The notes under the pieces are model-generated. The model made no database searches and was not told the origin of the DNA. It saw only the letters and a list, made by a program, of their open reading frames with translations. From assembly GCA_024867545.1 (NCBI GenBank), contig JANFNE010000060.1, forward strand, positions 248,001-312,000: 64,000 nt of DNA. The letters are read 5' to 3'. Position numbers and translations under genes: made by a program. This document shows positions 9,472 through 20,152 of the stretch, in pieces; the first letter of the stretch is position 1, and each line of letters opens with the position of its first letter. This stretch comes from Phytopythium helicoides (lineage: Eukaryota; Oomycota; Peronosporomycetes; Pythiales; Pythiaceae).

Positions 9472-11981
9472 TCATGACTCTTGTCGAGTTGCTGCTGTCG
9501 CCGCCGCTCTCAACGCGCGCCACTGCTGGAACTCGGCCGCCATGCGCTGCAGCACCTGCTCCTTCACCCGTCCGAGGTATTGCACCTCGGCGCGCTTCTC
9601 CGTGAACTTGTCGTACCGGTCGCGATAGCGTTTCTTTGCCTCTTTGAGCTGCGCCAGAACTGCCAAGGCGGACGTAGACCCGACGGCAGCAGCGTCTTCC
9701 TCGTCCTCTTCTGTTGCTGATGCTTCCCGTGGCCGCCGCAGCGCTTCAAGTTGCTTCGCCAGCGCATCGATTTCCCTGTCAAGCCAAGCAAATCGTCAGG
9801 ATCGCGATCTCCAGCGGTCCACGCACGGTGCGTCAGCGGCACCCCATCTTCGGCTGCATGGGTTGCCATCAAAGCCACCTTACTGGCCACCATCGCATAG
9901 ACACGGGCACACGCAGATGCAGGTATACGTACAACTTGATGCGGTTGACGTCCTGCGTGAGCTCGCTGCTCTCGCGTCGAGCCTGCTTGAGATTCTGCTT
10001 GGCCGCCTCGACGTCTAGGACCGCCTCGGGAGTTGGCACCGACGATCGGAAAGTCTCGAACAGCTCCTTCTCGTTTTCTGTGTCCTGAGGCTCGGCGGTG
10101 CGCGGGGATTCAAGGGCGGCAACACGGTTGCAGGTGCTGCTTTTGGTTGCTCATCATCCTGGTTATCGCTCTTGATCGGCGTGGTTCGAGGCAGAGATGT
10201 GGTTGGGGTAGAAGCTGGAGGTGTGTGGCCTCGGATGGCTCGAACTTGAGCGACCAACTTGCTCTGTCCTGGTCGCTTGCCCCCATCAGCATTGCTCCGG
10301 CCCAAAACTCTCGCCTTCTCTTCTCTCCTCTTCCTCGGTGCGCTCCTCTTGCCTGCTCGACGCTGGTCTATCACAACTCATCACACACGCGGAGCGAAAC
10401 GCCTCCAACAGCGCAGTAACTTGACGCACACTTTGGATCGGCGGGACGGCCGCAGAGTCGTGCACATACGCTTGCACTTGCTTGACGCTTTCTCTCTCGA
10501 GTTTGTCTGATCGACTGCTACTGTCCTTGTTACCATACCCGCTCGTGAGACCGTGAAGTGCGTCATACATGGCTAGTTCAGCTTTTAGTTGCTTGATCTC
10601 GCTCTTTAAACGCTCCCGTTCCTCATTCGATAGCTTTCCACCTCCGCCACTTCCTCCTCCACTCGAGTTCAATGCCGCCACATTCACAACTGGCAGCGTC
10701 TTCACACGCATCATTCGTGTGGCAAATCGCAGCGTTGCGATGGTCTGGTCGGCATGAGCCGATGCTGGCCACACACACGCTACCAACACCGTCCGGCAAT
10801 TTCCACCGAGTGAATCCTTGAGTAGATTCGTGAGAGTCGACTGGCGGAAAGGGATGTGCTGCCGCTTCTTGTCACCGAGAGCCAACACGACTTGTTCCAG
10901 GAATGTCAGCGACTTGTTGATATGGAGGGCCTCTTTCAGAGTCGACCCGGCAGTATGCGTCTTCTTCATGCGCTCCGACCCTGCTAAATCAACTAGATTC
11001 AGCTTGCTGTATACAACCACATCTGCCTCTTCGGATGGTTGCTGGTTTGGACTCTCATTGTCTTCCTCATCTTCCGCTTCCTCCGGAAAAGCGGTCTCCA
11101 CAACCCGACGTCGCTCAACATACAATGTGAAGATACAGTGTGATCGTGTCGATGTCGCATTCAGACAGTGCTCCGCGATCGATCTGTTCGTATCGCCTCG
11201 AAAGAGCAGCTCGAGAGCCTGCTCTTCACTCGTCACCACGGGTCGTGTGAGTCCTCGAATGAATGTCTGTCCACGCCGATTTTCTTGGATGACAAGCTCC
11301 TGAGCAGCGCTGCTTGCGTGGTTCGTGTGTCCAAACGTTGCAGCAGTAGAAGTTCCTGTGCTGGTGGAGTCAACAAGAAGATCTACGAGATGCTCGTTGT
11401 ACACTTCAACGTACGAGACTCGCACAGTGTAGGCGAAAGCCGCACCGGTCTCTCGCTGAACGGTGGAGAACACCTGAGCCAGCGATCGAGCGCACAGCCC
11501 GCGGTCTTCGAATCTCCTTGCACCTCCGCCAGACATTGTGTATGTTTTTCCTGCACCTGTTTGGCCGTAAGCGAGCACCGTTCCGTTGTAGCCGCGCATG
11601 ACCCCATCGACGACATCAGCAGCTGCCGCACGAAAGACCCCTGCCTGATCAATCCGCTGGTCCAGAACCTGGTCGACTCGGAAGCACGCGCCAGCACCCG
11701 TGGCTGCGTTGGTCGCGACGCTAATGGACTGTCAAAGTAGTTGTAACCAAAGTGTTTTCGCGCACCTGGGTAGTAATTGAGACTCGCACCTGCTCCTGTG
11801 GGTTGATGACGACTGCAGTGCTAGAGATCTCGACCTTGGATTCTTCATTCGGTCGAACGCTTGCTGGGCGTACACGCACACATACGCGGACGCGCCTTGG
11901 CGTCGGCGCCTCGTTTGCTGCTGCTGCTGGCTGGCATGCTTGATGACCAATTGGCGACTTCACCTCATCTGAAATAGTCAC
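9472..11981 (-). CDS. kinesin-9 (KIF9-like) motor protein, multi-exon
   Basis: The exon order on the minus strand is 11981-11790, 11728 to about 10290, an exon ending at 9933, and 9775-9472. The motor has GQTGAGKT (P-loop), NATSTRSH (switch I) and LVDLAGSE (switch II). The block INKSLTFLEQVVLALGDKK and the HIPFRQ...LKDSLGGNC region match kinesin-9 closely. The tail is an acidic, coiled-coil region ending in a KKRYRDRYD...AEFQQW segment like KIF9. Kinesin-9 acts in the flagellar axoneme, so a role in zoospore swimming is inferred. Introns 11729-11789 (61 nt, phase 0) and 9776-9932 (157 nt) join the frame cleanly; one further intron near 10.13-10.29 kb is not resolved. Exon 1 has no in-frame ATG (open from a GTG at 11981), so a short 5' exon is missing. 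RRP45 ends only 84 bases upstream. Confidence 0.85.
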
Positions 11982-12065
11982 GAACCTCGAGTAACTGCCG
12001 CCGGTAAATCGATCTCTATTGTCACATCACTGCGCTGTACTTCCTGCTTGGTTGATGGCACCTGC

Positions 12066-13792
12066 TCACTTGCGGCCCTTGCGCTTCACAGCAGCAGTCA
12101 GGTCTTCCTCCTCGTCCTCGTCCTCGCTCGACTCCACCTTCTTCTTCTTGGACTTTTTAGTCGTCTTCTTCGCAGGCTTCTGCGCTTCCTCTACCACTGG
12201 TGTAGATTCACCAACGAACTCGCTCTGCACCACGACGCTCTCCTCCTCGCTGTCACTGTCAACGGCGGCCTTCTTGGACGGCTTGGATGCTAGTCGTTCG
12301 TCGCTGCCGTTCGAGACTGAAGCCTGTTCCTCATTTGCCTTGCTTGCCTTGTTTCCAACAAGCGCGCGGATGCCGCCGCCTAGACTTGCTGTCAGCTTTT
12401 CAAACTCTTCACGCGCCTGGGCACTCAGCTCCAGTCCCGCCTTTGAGCTCTCTGGTTCAGTGCCAGCCATGTCGGCCGCCGACTCGAGTGATTCAAGGAG
12501 CTCTGCCATGGATGTGACCTTGGCATCAGTCTCCTCGCGTGTCGGATCGTCACGTAGAGCGATTGGCGCGTGGAGCGTGCCGAAGTCTGTCATGGCACCG
12601 AGGTCCACCTCAGTGCGATCTGTCTTGGCATCAATCGAGAGCGACGACACATCGGCAAAGTCGCGACCACGAAGCATGGCGCGGCGCTTTTGGATCGCCT
12701 CCTGGTCGGCCTTCTCAACTTCAGCCTTGAGAAAGTCGGTCAGCTCCTGCACGCGCGCAGCCGCCACGTTGGCACAGCGCAGCACGTCCGTCGTGGACAC
12801 GGCGGCACCCCCGATCTTGTGGACAGCGCACAACTCGCGGAACGAGTTGAACGTGAACGTCATGCGTCCGTCCGTGATGCGCTCCTCGCGGTCTGTCGGG
12901 TCCATGAAGATGATCGGCTCGGCGTCCCCGGTCTTTGGCTGGATGAAGCAGAACGAGATGGAGATCGGGATGTGGTGCAGACTCAGTGGCACGGCTGCGT
13001 GGTCGTCCATGCTGTACACCGTCGCATTCTTGTCGCTGGAGGCAGTGCCGTTGCCCACCGACACCTCTGGTCGCCGGTAGTGCATGAGCGCAGCGATGGC
13101 GGCGAGCGACACGCAGTCGATGAGGTTGCCCCCGTGGTCCACGACGTGCACGTCGCACGTGATAGACCAGACCTTCTCGCCCGCGACGATAGCGAGGGCC
13201 TCCGTGTCGAGTGCGCGACACTCGCGGATCCCGCGCTCCACGATGCGCGCGAGCTCCACCGCCGTCGGCGTCGGCCTCCCCACCTGTGTCACCGCCCACA
13301 TAGATCGTTAGTACTGCGAGCTGAGCAGCCGGAGGAGCCCGAGAGCTGCGTGCCTCGAAGTTCTGCGAGGCCATGGGCGACAGCTCGACGTTGAACTGCA
13401 GGAATCCCTCGGTCGGCCGGTCGGGGAACGGCGGCACGATCTCGCCGTGGACGTTGCCAATCACGCTGCAAATCGGTCGGAAACGGTCAGCGCTTCGCTG
13501 CTGCGGAGCCCCAGGCAGCAGTAGAGCAAGTGGACGCACCGCGTGCGGCCGAGCTGCACCTCCGCTTGGCTCTGGCGCTCGTTGCGGCGGAACTGCACGC
13601 GGATCTGCTCGCGAGGACGTAACTCGGTCAATTCGCGGCGCTTTTCGCCCGGAAAACCGCGCGCCGACGCACCTTTCGCTGCTGCATGAGCTCGCGGCCG
13701 TCCGCGCGCACGTGCGGCGCATCGTGCAGGCTCGCGAACAGGAACGCGCGCTCGTTGGCGCTCAGGAAGTCGCGCTCCTCGCGGATCGCCAT
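12066..13792 (-). CDS. RRP45: exosome complex component RRP45 (EXOSC9-like)
   Basis: The four exons are 13792-13673, 13622-13540, 13465-13354 and 13283-12066, giving 510 residues. RRP45 is an RNase PH-fold subunit of the nuclear and cytoplasmic RNA exosome ring. The N-terminus (LSANERAFL, DGRELMQQRK) and the later segments GEIVPPFPDRPTEGFLQFN, VAGEKVWSITCDVHV, and DPTDREERITDGR...NSFRELC follow the family in order. The C-terminal 180 residues are an acidic and lysine-rich tail, longer than in human EXOSC9. Introns of 50, 74 and 70 nt keep the frame. The third appears to use a GC donor with a perfect TACTAAC branch site before its AG. The subunit is not expected to be catalytic, as in other eukaryotic exosomes. 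Confidence 0.9.
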
Positions 13793-14033
13793 GGCCGCCT
13801 GTCCAGAATTGGCTTGACCGTAGCTGTTGGCGCACAGCGGCGTGTTCGCTTAAGTACGAAATACTCGCTTCAGTGACGGGCATGGTGCACCTGATAACGA
13901 GCTCTCTTGTGTCCTGTCCGTCTCGAGTGGATCAAATGGAGGCAACAACGATTGAAACGCTAAGGAACAGAGCTCAAGTTGACTCGAACGTGTTATCGTT
14001 ATGGTGCATTCAGCTCGACAACTACGATGGCAG

Positions 14034-14969
14034 CTAGAGGCTGGCGCGGCTGTGCGGCGCGTCGTAGTCGACAAACGGACCTATAGCACTTGGGTTACGG
14101 TTCGTAAAGCTGATCTTGAGGTGCTCCCAGTTGACAGTCGCCTTGAGAGCCGGCGTCTGGTACAGATCACGCAGGTATCCCACAATGTGCTCGTGCTTGG
14201 TGAGCTTCTCGTGGTTCTCCTTCGTCAGACTAACGTCAAGGCGGATCAGAGTGTGGAAGATGCGGATGTCGGCTTCGGTGATGCTGTTACCAACCAGGTA
14301 ACGCTTGATCGCGAGGATGTCGTTGAGCTTTGCTAGAGCCACAATGGTACGCTCGTCGGCAGCCTTCTTGCTCTCTTCGTCCTTGGAGAATACGCCTGCT
14401 ACGAAGCTTCCAGTGACCTCTGCCACGATACCGTCGTTGGCCTCATTGAGCTCCTTCTCGAGCCCAGCCGGTACTAGGTCGTAGCTGGTAGGCACGAGCT
14501 CGCGGAAACCCGAGTTGAGCGTGCGCAGGATGTCGGCCGACTCGTTCGACACGATCGTCTTCTTCTTCTTGTCCCACAGAAGCGGCACCGAGAACACACG
14601 CGGCGTCTTGTCCACCATCTCGTACAGATCACGAACATACGTGGCGTTGTTGACGGTGTCTGGGATGCAGCCATCCGTGGGGTAGGTCCTGCCATCGGCG
14701 GCCGTGACGGTGGGCGTCGTCGCAGGGTCCACGAATGTCCATCCAGAGTGCGAGTCGCTGTCGTCACCAGGTCGAGTCTTCTGCAAGATCGGGTGGGCGA
14801 CCGAGATTCCGACGATGTCTTGGAGGTTGCTCAAGTTGCGAGATGCCAATGCACGCGACGCAAACGGACACGAGTAGGCGATGTAGAGGTGGTAGCGACC
14901 AGCCTCGGCCGGGAACTCTGCGTCGGCTTGTGGCTGGATGTAGGAGCGGTAGGGAGCAGGAGCGGCCAT
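14034..14969 (-). CDS. GST 1: glutathionyl-hydroquinone reductase-type GST (ECM4/xi class)
   Basis: The protein has 311 residues. Family members reduce glutathionyl-hydroquinones using a catalytic cysteine. Here it is Cys34 in YSCPFASR, the counterpart of the CPWAHR motif of ECM4/YqjG proteins. GWTF, the LWDKKKKTIVSNESADILR block (glutathione-binding ES motif) and the C-terminal helical domain with ITEADIRIFHTLIRLD and YLRDLYQTPALK follow in family order. The start is the MAAPAPYRSY methionine. The frame extends to 15128, but the core promoter at 15019-15034 lies inside that extension. It is the first of seven paralogues here and diverges from a kinase gene across a shared upstream region. 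Confidence 0.88.
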   Translation of the reverse strand: MAAPAPYRSYIQPQADAEFPAEAGRYHLYIAYSCPFASRALASRNLSNLQDIVGISVAHPILQKTRPGDDSDSHSGWTFVDPATTPTVTAADGRTYPTDGCIPDTVNNATYVRDLYEMVDKTPRVFSVPLLWDKKKKTIVSNESADILRTLNSGFRELVPTSYDLVPAGLEKELNEANDGIVAEVTGSFVAGVFSKDEESKKAADERTIVALAKLNDILAIKRYLVGNSITEADIRIFHTLIRLDVSLTKENHEKLTKHEHIVGYLRDLYQTPALKATVNWEHLKISFTNRNPSAIGPFVDYDAPHSRASL

Positions 14970-15018
14970 GGTGGAGAGTAGGCGAGTTGGCTGGAGCTTG
15001 AGGTTGCGAGAAGCTGTC

Positions 15019-15034
15019 AAATTGGCGAGTGAGC
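15019..15034 (-). promoter_or_regulatory. core promoter of GST 1
   Basis: The minus strand reads GCTCACTCGCCAATTT, matching the oomycete initiator/flanking consensus at 15 or 16 of 16 positions. It is about 60 bases upstream of the MAAP start codon. Confidence 0.75.
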
Positions 15035-15403
15035 GGGTGAGTAGGGAGCTCATGGCCGGAGCAGAAATGCAACTGAAACCGAGGCGTGTCAAATGCTCGG
15101 GATCGTAAGCAAGTGCGGGTGACGACATACATGATTACCAAGAAAGATGACTACCAATTGACTACTAGAAGTGTGCAATGAAGGTCGTTGAGGTAGCTGC
15201 CAGCCGAGGTTGTGTTGCACTACCGTACCTAGATCGTACCCGAGACAGCAAACAGCATCACCACAGTGCCACAACAACCAGCACGACGCCGGCGATCACC
15301 CCGACCACAATTCATGTTAGCGGCATCGAGGCTAATAGAGAAGTTGTGATCTGACTTCACCGCCTAAATTGGTAACTTCACTAGCGGGAAACGCTGACCG
15401 CGA

Positions 15404-15845
15404 GTGTGTCTGCTGCCAGTGAGTACGGAGTCCAACGGACCGCTTCCCGAGGACTTAGATGCAATTGCATGGAGTAGTGTCGTGTCGCGAAAGCAAAATA
15501 TTTCTGCTATCACGTTCACCTCTACGCGGAGTCACCTAGAGGGCAAGGTTGATTCCAATCTCTTGGCTCAGAACTCGATTGGATCCAGCCAGTGGCTATT
15601 TCGCAGGGTGTTTCTCGACGACAACTTCACCGGCTACGAAGTTGACTATCATGGGTGCACGCTGGCTCGGGGACACATTGGAGGGGATGCGTTCATCGGT
15701 GAGGAGACATGCATGCGTTGTTACTTTGCGGCGTTGCTGCGAGATCGCCCCCATGACCAAATCTATCAAGCTAGCGGACGCATTGCCGTTGCGGAAACGA
15801 TAAATGCAATGTTAGGAATATGCTTCCTACTGTACCTACCCTTCC
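15404..15845 (+). pseudogene. possible 5' part of the kinase gene, out of frame
   Basis: An open frame here encodes FLDDNFTGYEVDYHGC and AETINAMLGICFLL. In the inverted copy at 24430-25226 the same sequence runs straight on into the kinase N-terminus in one frame. In this copy 26 extra bases at about 15830-15856 break that continuity. Either the upstream part is an old exon now cut off, or the true start is at 15820. Confidence 0.4.
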
Positions 15846-18431
15846 GCGTCAAGGGCTAGACTTTCTGACTTCAGTAGGGGAAGTCATTGTTCCTGTTTCC
15901 ATCCCCATCTGGACAGACCCATGCCTCCTACTTCACAAGTCCAACAACAACTGGCAGATCGGTCTGACTAATGTTGGCGCGTCTTTTGTCGCCAACGATT
16001 CAGAGTTTAGCGAAGAAGCCTGCATTCGACAAGTCAACTTGTGGCAATCGCTGAGCCACCGCAACATCATCAAGCTCCAAGCAGCGTGCCATGCAGGCAT
16101 TCCATTCTTTATTCACGAGTACAGACGCAGCCTTGTCGAGTATCTTCAGACTCCACAAGGAGCAAGATTCAAATGGACTCGACTTTATGAGGCGGCGCTC
16201 GGACTCCAGTTTCTTTACAATCGTGGTGTTGAGTACACGACGGCACTAACCAGTAGCGACCTGTTTGTCGTGGACGTGGAGAAACACGACCATGCACAGA
16301 TTGCAGCAGGAAAGGTTGTCACCAAGCTCCGATGTGATCGAGTCAGACTAATATCTGGGCCGTTTCCCGAGCTAGATGCGCACGAAGCAAAAGTGTCCGA
16401 TGGGGAATGGCGGTGGATGGCACCTGAGCTACTCAACGGAGGTCAAATCACGCGAGCATCTGATGTGTTTGCGCTCGGTATGTGCATTCTTCACGCTTTG
16501 ACTGGTAGGCAACCATGGGAGGAAGAGCTCTCTCAGCTTCGAATAGAGCGACGCGGATTTTCAAATTGCTGGCGAGCGTGCATCCGAGATGACAGCAGAA
16601 AGGAAGAAAGCATCTCTAATACGATTATGGAGCGAATATGCGAAGGAGCTTTGCCTGGCTGTGTTGCGCTTCTGCCACAGAGAGAACGAGACTTTGTGAG
16701 CCAAATGTGCAGCTTGAATCCGTTAGATCGGGTCGATTTCGGACTCGTTGTGAGTCGTCTCCGTCAATTGTCCGAAGAAGAGATCGAGTCTCAAGAGTCT
16801 TTCCCTCATAATCAATCCGACACTGCGCTAGTGCCTCTCAATGCATTGAATATTCGTGGTCAGAGTGTACACACTGTGCTGTACGAGACTCGATATCGAT
16901 TGTTATCGCTAGAAGGTCCGAAAACTCTTCCAAGTCAATCCACAAGCGCATTGATCAGTATCTTGAATCGCCTCGATGCTCTGATCACAAAAGCTACAAC
17001 CCATTCAGACGGTGTTTGGCCCGTAAAAGCTGCAAATGCTCTTGTCAGCATTATTTCTAGGCTGGAGCAGGCGTCTCAACGCTCCAATAGCATGAATTCT
17101 GGATCCACTGCATCCCTCTCATGGTCTTCAGTTGAAGCATCAGTCTCTCGCGTGTCTGATCGCAAGACTTTAGAGATCTGTCGCTCGATTCAACTCCAGA
17201 TCGACAGCCTCGTTTCTTCCCTTGGAGCAGACTATGATAGCAACAATGAATTGAAATCATCCGATCTCCACTTAGATACTTCCATCCCAGTCTTGTCTGA
17301 CTTGTTCCGGAATGCTACTCCCGAGTATCTGATGCAATGGATTACTCAATTCTATGCCAGCTCTCAAGACGACGCGAAAGAAGAACTGCTCATACTTCTT
17401 CAATTCGAGCTCAAGCACCATAGCTCTAGTTATACTAGCTCTACAATCTCCCAGATGAAAATGATTGTGAACACCTTGGAGCAAGACATCGGACCGACAT
17501 CATTACCAAGCTGGTTCCTCCCGGCATATGAAGTTGAGTTCGACTCGTTCAATGCATTTGCAAAGGGATCATTTGGTTCTATCCATCGAGGCAAGTGGCT
17601 CAACACCGATGTCGTCATCAAGAAAGTTTTTGGATCTGGAACCAAAATCAGCGATGCAACAGACCGTCAAGTCTTCGAGCGCGAGGCTGACATTTGGAGT
17701 TTGCTCAAGCACGAGAATGTCATTCAGCTCTACGGAGCATGCCACCTCTACAATCAGCGATTCTTCGTGTGCGAATACGCGCCTCTGGGGACACTTGACT
17801 CGTACATCAAAGCACAACGGCGTCTGAGGGAAAGTACGGCTGGCGGCGCTGTAAACGATGTCAATGTGTGCACCTGTTGTATGGAGTGGGATGTGGACTC
17901 GCTTTTCTCCATGAAAACAACGTCGCACACGGTGATCTGAAGTCGAACCAAGTCCTTATCGGAGGCGACAAGACGCCGAAGATCACCGATTTTGGACTCA
18001 GTGAGCTTTGGACAGGAAGCAGGAATGACCCGATGTCGGATAAGCCGATCGGAGCTCTTGGCGCGTTCCGCTGGAAAGCACCAGAAGTGCTACGTGGCGA
18101 AGTAAACGCGTCGTTCCAAGCTGATGTGTTTTCATTCAGCATGGTGATTGTGGAGGCTGTGACGGGTGACGTACCGTGGGGTCGAGATCTCCCAGATGTA
18201 GCTGTCAAGGCGCACATCAAGGCCGGACGACTCCCCATTGCGACAAGGCGCACATTTGGGCTGAAAACGGCACTCTCCGTCCTCGGCGACGGCAATGCGG
18301 AGTACGGTGACGAGCTGACAGAAGCTCAATGGGAGCTTGTGAAGGAAATGTGTCGATTTGATCCCGCTGATCGAATGCCGTTGACCAAAGCCAACTCAGC
18401 TATCTTGCGGTTCTCAATTCGACCGCTCTAG
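15820..18431 (+). CDS. two-domain TKL protein kinase (pseudokinase plus kinase), frameshifted
   Basis: The N-terminal domain (residues about 25-320) is kinase-like (NLWQSLSHRNIIKLQAACH, WMAPELLNGG, SDVFALGMCILHALTGRQPW) but lacks HRD and DFG, so it is a probable pseudokinase. The second domain, from about residue 570, has GSFGSIHRGKW (glycine loop), VVIKKV (Lys), HGDLKSN (catalytic Asp), TDFGLS and RWKAPEVL, so it should be active. This layout is common among oomycete TKL kinases. The frame breaks at about 17865-17870. Removing two bases (TG) from a TGTGTG run joins DVNV to HLLYGVGCGLAFLHE exactly. This could be a real null mutation, an assembly error or a missed short intron. The start at 15820 is uncertain: a rearranged copy suggests protein sequence upstream in another frame. 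Confidence 0.75.
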
Positions 18432-18558
18432 TGAAACAAAACAATCACACAACAAAGTTGCTAGCGTTGCTAGGGAAACAATTCGCGTGAATTCAAAAGG
18501 GTTATGTGCGCACCTAGAGGTTCAGTATTCGGCCCAACGGCAACACTTATGACGGCAC

Positions 18559-19503
18559 TTAGAGGTTGGCACGGTTATGTGGAGCCTCGTAGTCGACAAA
18601 CGGACCCTGAGCGTCCGGCGAATCAGGATGGTGGTTGCGGGCTCCCACCTTGAGATGGTCCCAGTACACGGTCGCCTTGAGCGCCGGATTCTGGTACAGT
18701 TCGCGCAGGTAGTTCACGATGTTCTCGTGCTTCGTCAGCGTCGTGTGGTTCTCCTTCGTCAGACCCACGTCGAAATGAATAAGCGTGTGGAAGGCACGCA
18801 CATCAGCCTCAGTGATGCTGTCACCCAGAGCGTAGCGCTTGGTGGCCAGTAGAGCATCGAACTTCTCGAGCGCAACACGACCACGCTCCTCCGCAGCCTT
18901 CTTGGCCTCCTCATCCTTGGCGAAAAGAACACCGAAGTAGCCAGCGCCGAGCTCCGCAATGAGACCATCGTTGAGCTCGTTGAGCTCCTGCTCACATTCA
19001 GCCGGAACCAGGTCCACGTTCGAAGGCACCAGCTCACGGAAACCTATGTTCAGCGTGCGAAGAATGTCCGCAGACTCGTTCGACACGATCGTCTGCTTCT
19101 TCTTGTCCCACAACAGAGGAACCGTGTACCGACGCGGCTCTTTGTCCACCGTCTCGTACAAGTCACGCACGTAGCGAACGTGGTCCACCGTGTCGGGGAC
19201 ACATCCGTCCGATGGGTACGTCTTGCCATTGACAGCCGTGACGGTGGGCGTCGTCGCAGGGTCCACGAATGTCCATCCAGAGTGCGAGTCGCTGTCGTCA
19301 CCAGGTCGAGTCTTCTGCAAGATCGGGTGGGCGACCGAGAGTCCGACGATGTCCTGAAGTTTGCTGAAGTTGCGAGATGTCAATGCACGCGACGCAAACG
19401 GACACGAGTAGGCCACATAGAGGTGGTATCGTCCAGCTTCGGCCGGGAACTCTGCGTCGGCTTGTGGCTGGATGTAGGAGCGGTAGGGAGCAGGAGCGGC
19501 CAT
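18559..19503 (-). CDS. GST 2: glutathionyl-hydroquinone reductase-type GST
   Basis: The protein has 314 residues, starting at MAAPAPYRSY, with Cys34 in YSCPFASR. It carries the family blocks SHSGWTF, VPLLWDKKKQTIVSNESADILRT and ITEADVRAFHTLIHFD. It differs from GST 1 in the last third, where it has three extra residues (HHPDSPDAQGPFVDYE, as in GST 3) in place of the shorter GST 1 tail. An ATG at 19611 opens a longer frame, but the initiator-like motif at 19558-19575 lies between the two ATGs and favours 19503. It lies tail-to-tail with the kinase gene, with about 130 bases between the stops. Confidence 0.87.
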   Translation of the reverse strand: MAAPAPYRSYIQPQADAEFPAEAGRYHLYVAYSCPFASRALTSRNFSKLQDIVGLSVAHPILQKTRPGDDSDSHSGWTFVDPATTPTVTAVNGKTYPSDGCVPDTVDHVRYVRDLYETVDKEPRRYTVPLLWDKKKQTIVSNESADILRTLNIGFRELVPSNVDLVPAECEQELNELNDGLIAELGAGYFGVLFAKDEEAKKAAEERGRVALEKFDALLATKRYALGDSITEADVRAFHTLIHFDVGLTKENHTTLTKHENIVNYLRELYQNPALKATVYWDHLKVGARNHHPDSPDAQGPFVDYEAPHNRANL

Positions 19504-19557
19504 TGCGAAGGCGAAGTGGAGAGCGAGTGGCTTGGGGTTACAACTGGCTGGGAGCTG

Positions 19558-19575
19558 GTGAATCGGAGAGTGAGG
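19558..19575 (-). promoter_or_regulatory. probable core promoter of GST 2
   Basis: The minus strand carries CTCACTCTCCGATTCACC, nearly the same as the motifs upstream of GST 7 and of the aldo/keto reductase, 55-70 bases before the ATG at 19503. Confidence 0.5.
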
Positions 19576-20095
19576 ATCCGGGAATGCAGCGTGAGTGTTC
19601 CTCTTCAACATGCTGTGATAACTGTTGGAGTACGAATTGACTTGTATTGTTCGTTAGATTTGCGAATCATATTGAGAAAAGCATGCTTTTGCTACCGGAA
19701 TGCATTGCATGCACTCTTACTTTCATGAAAGCTCCCTTCGAGAATCCTTATGGTAGATGGTGGCCATGGTCACGAGTTAGGGACTTCGAAATGCGACTTG
19801 GAAGCTTGATTCACAAACTCGGACGAAGCCGCAAAAGTTTGATCTGCCGAATAGCACGCGCAACTTTGACGGCATTTAAACTACTTCGATAGAAGCGAAG
19901 AAAGAATTCATCGGAGGCAATAAAGCACACAGCCAAACCCCTCAGGGGTCTTAATGAATACCGCCGGAATTACCCGGAGAGATATTCACAGATTGCTGTA
20001 GGCAAATCGGGACGGCGATTGAGGAATGCAACTGCGTGATTCTGTGTTTCTCCTTTGAATCAAATTAGAACACCAACGATTGCTTTCCCGTAAAT
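19576..20095. other. intergenic between GST 2 and the inverted-repeat arm
   Basis: No gene, RNA or mobile element was recognised. The left arm of the large inverted repeat begins near 20096. Confidence 0.5.
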
Positions 20096-20152
20096 TGATA
20101 CGGATATGCTCCTGCAAGCATGAGGCATTCAGCCCAGCCATTGTGACGGCAC

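Noticed and set aside
12570..13394. 274-codon plus-strand open frame
   Set aside because: Antisense to RRP45 exons, whose spliced protein matches the family throughout.
14970..15128. Mitochondrial presequence on GST 1 (and similar extensions on GST 3, 5 and 6)
   Set aside because: The extension contains the core promoter, lacks an ATG in GST 3 and is shifted by a 10-base deletion in GST 6, as expected for untranslated sequence.
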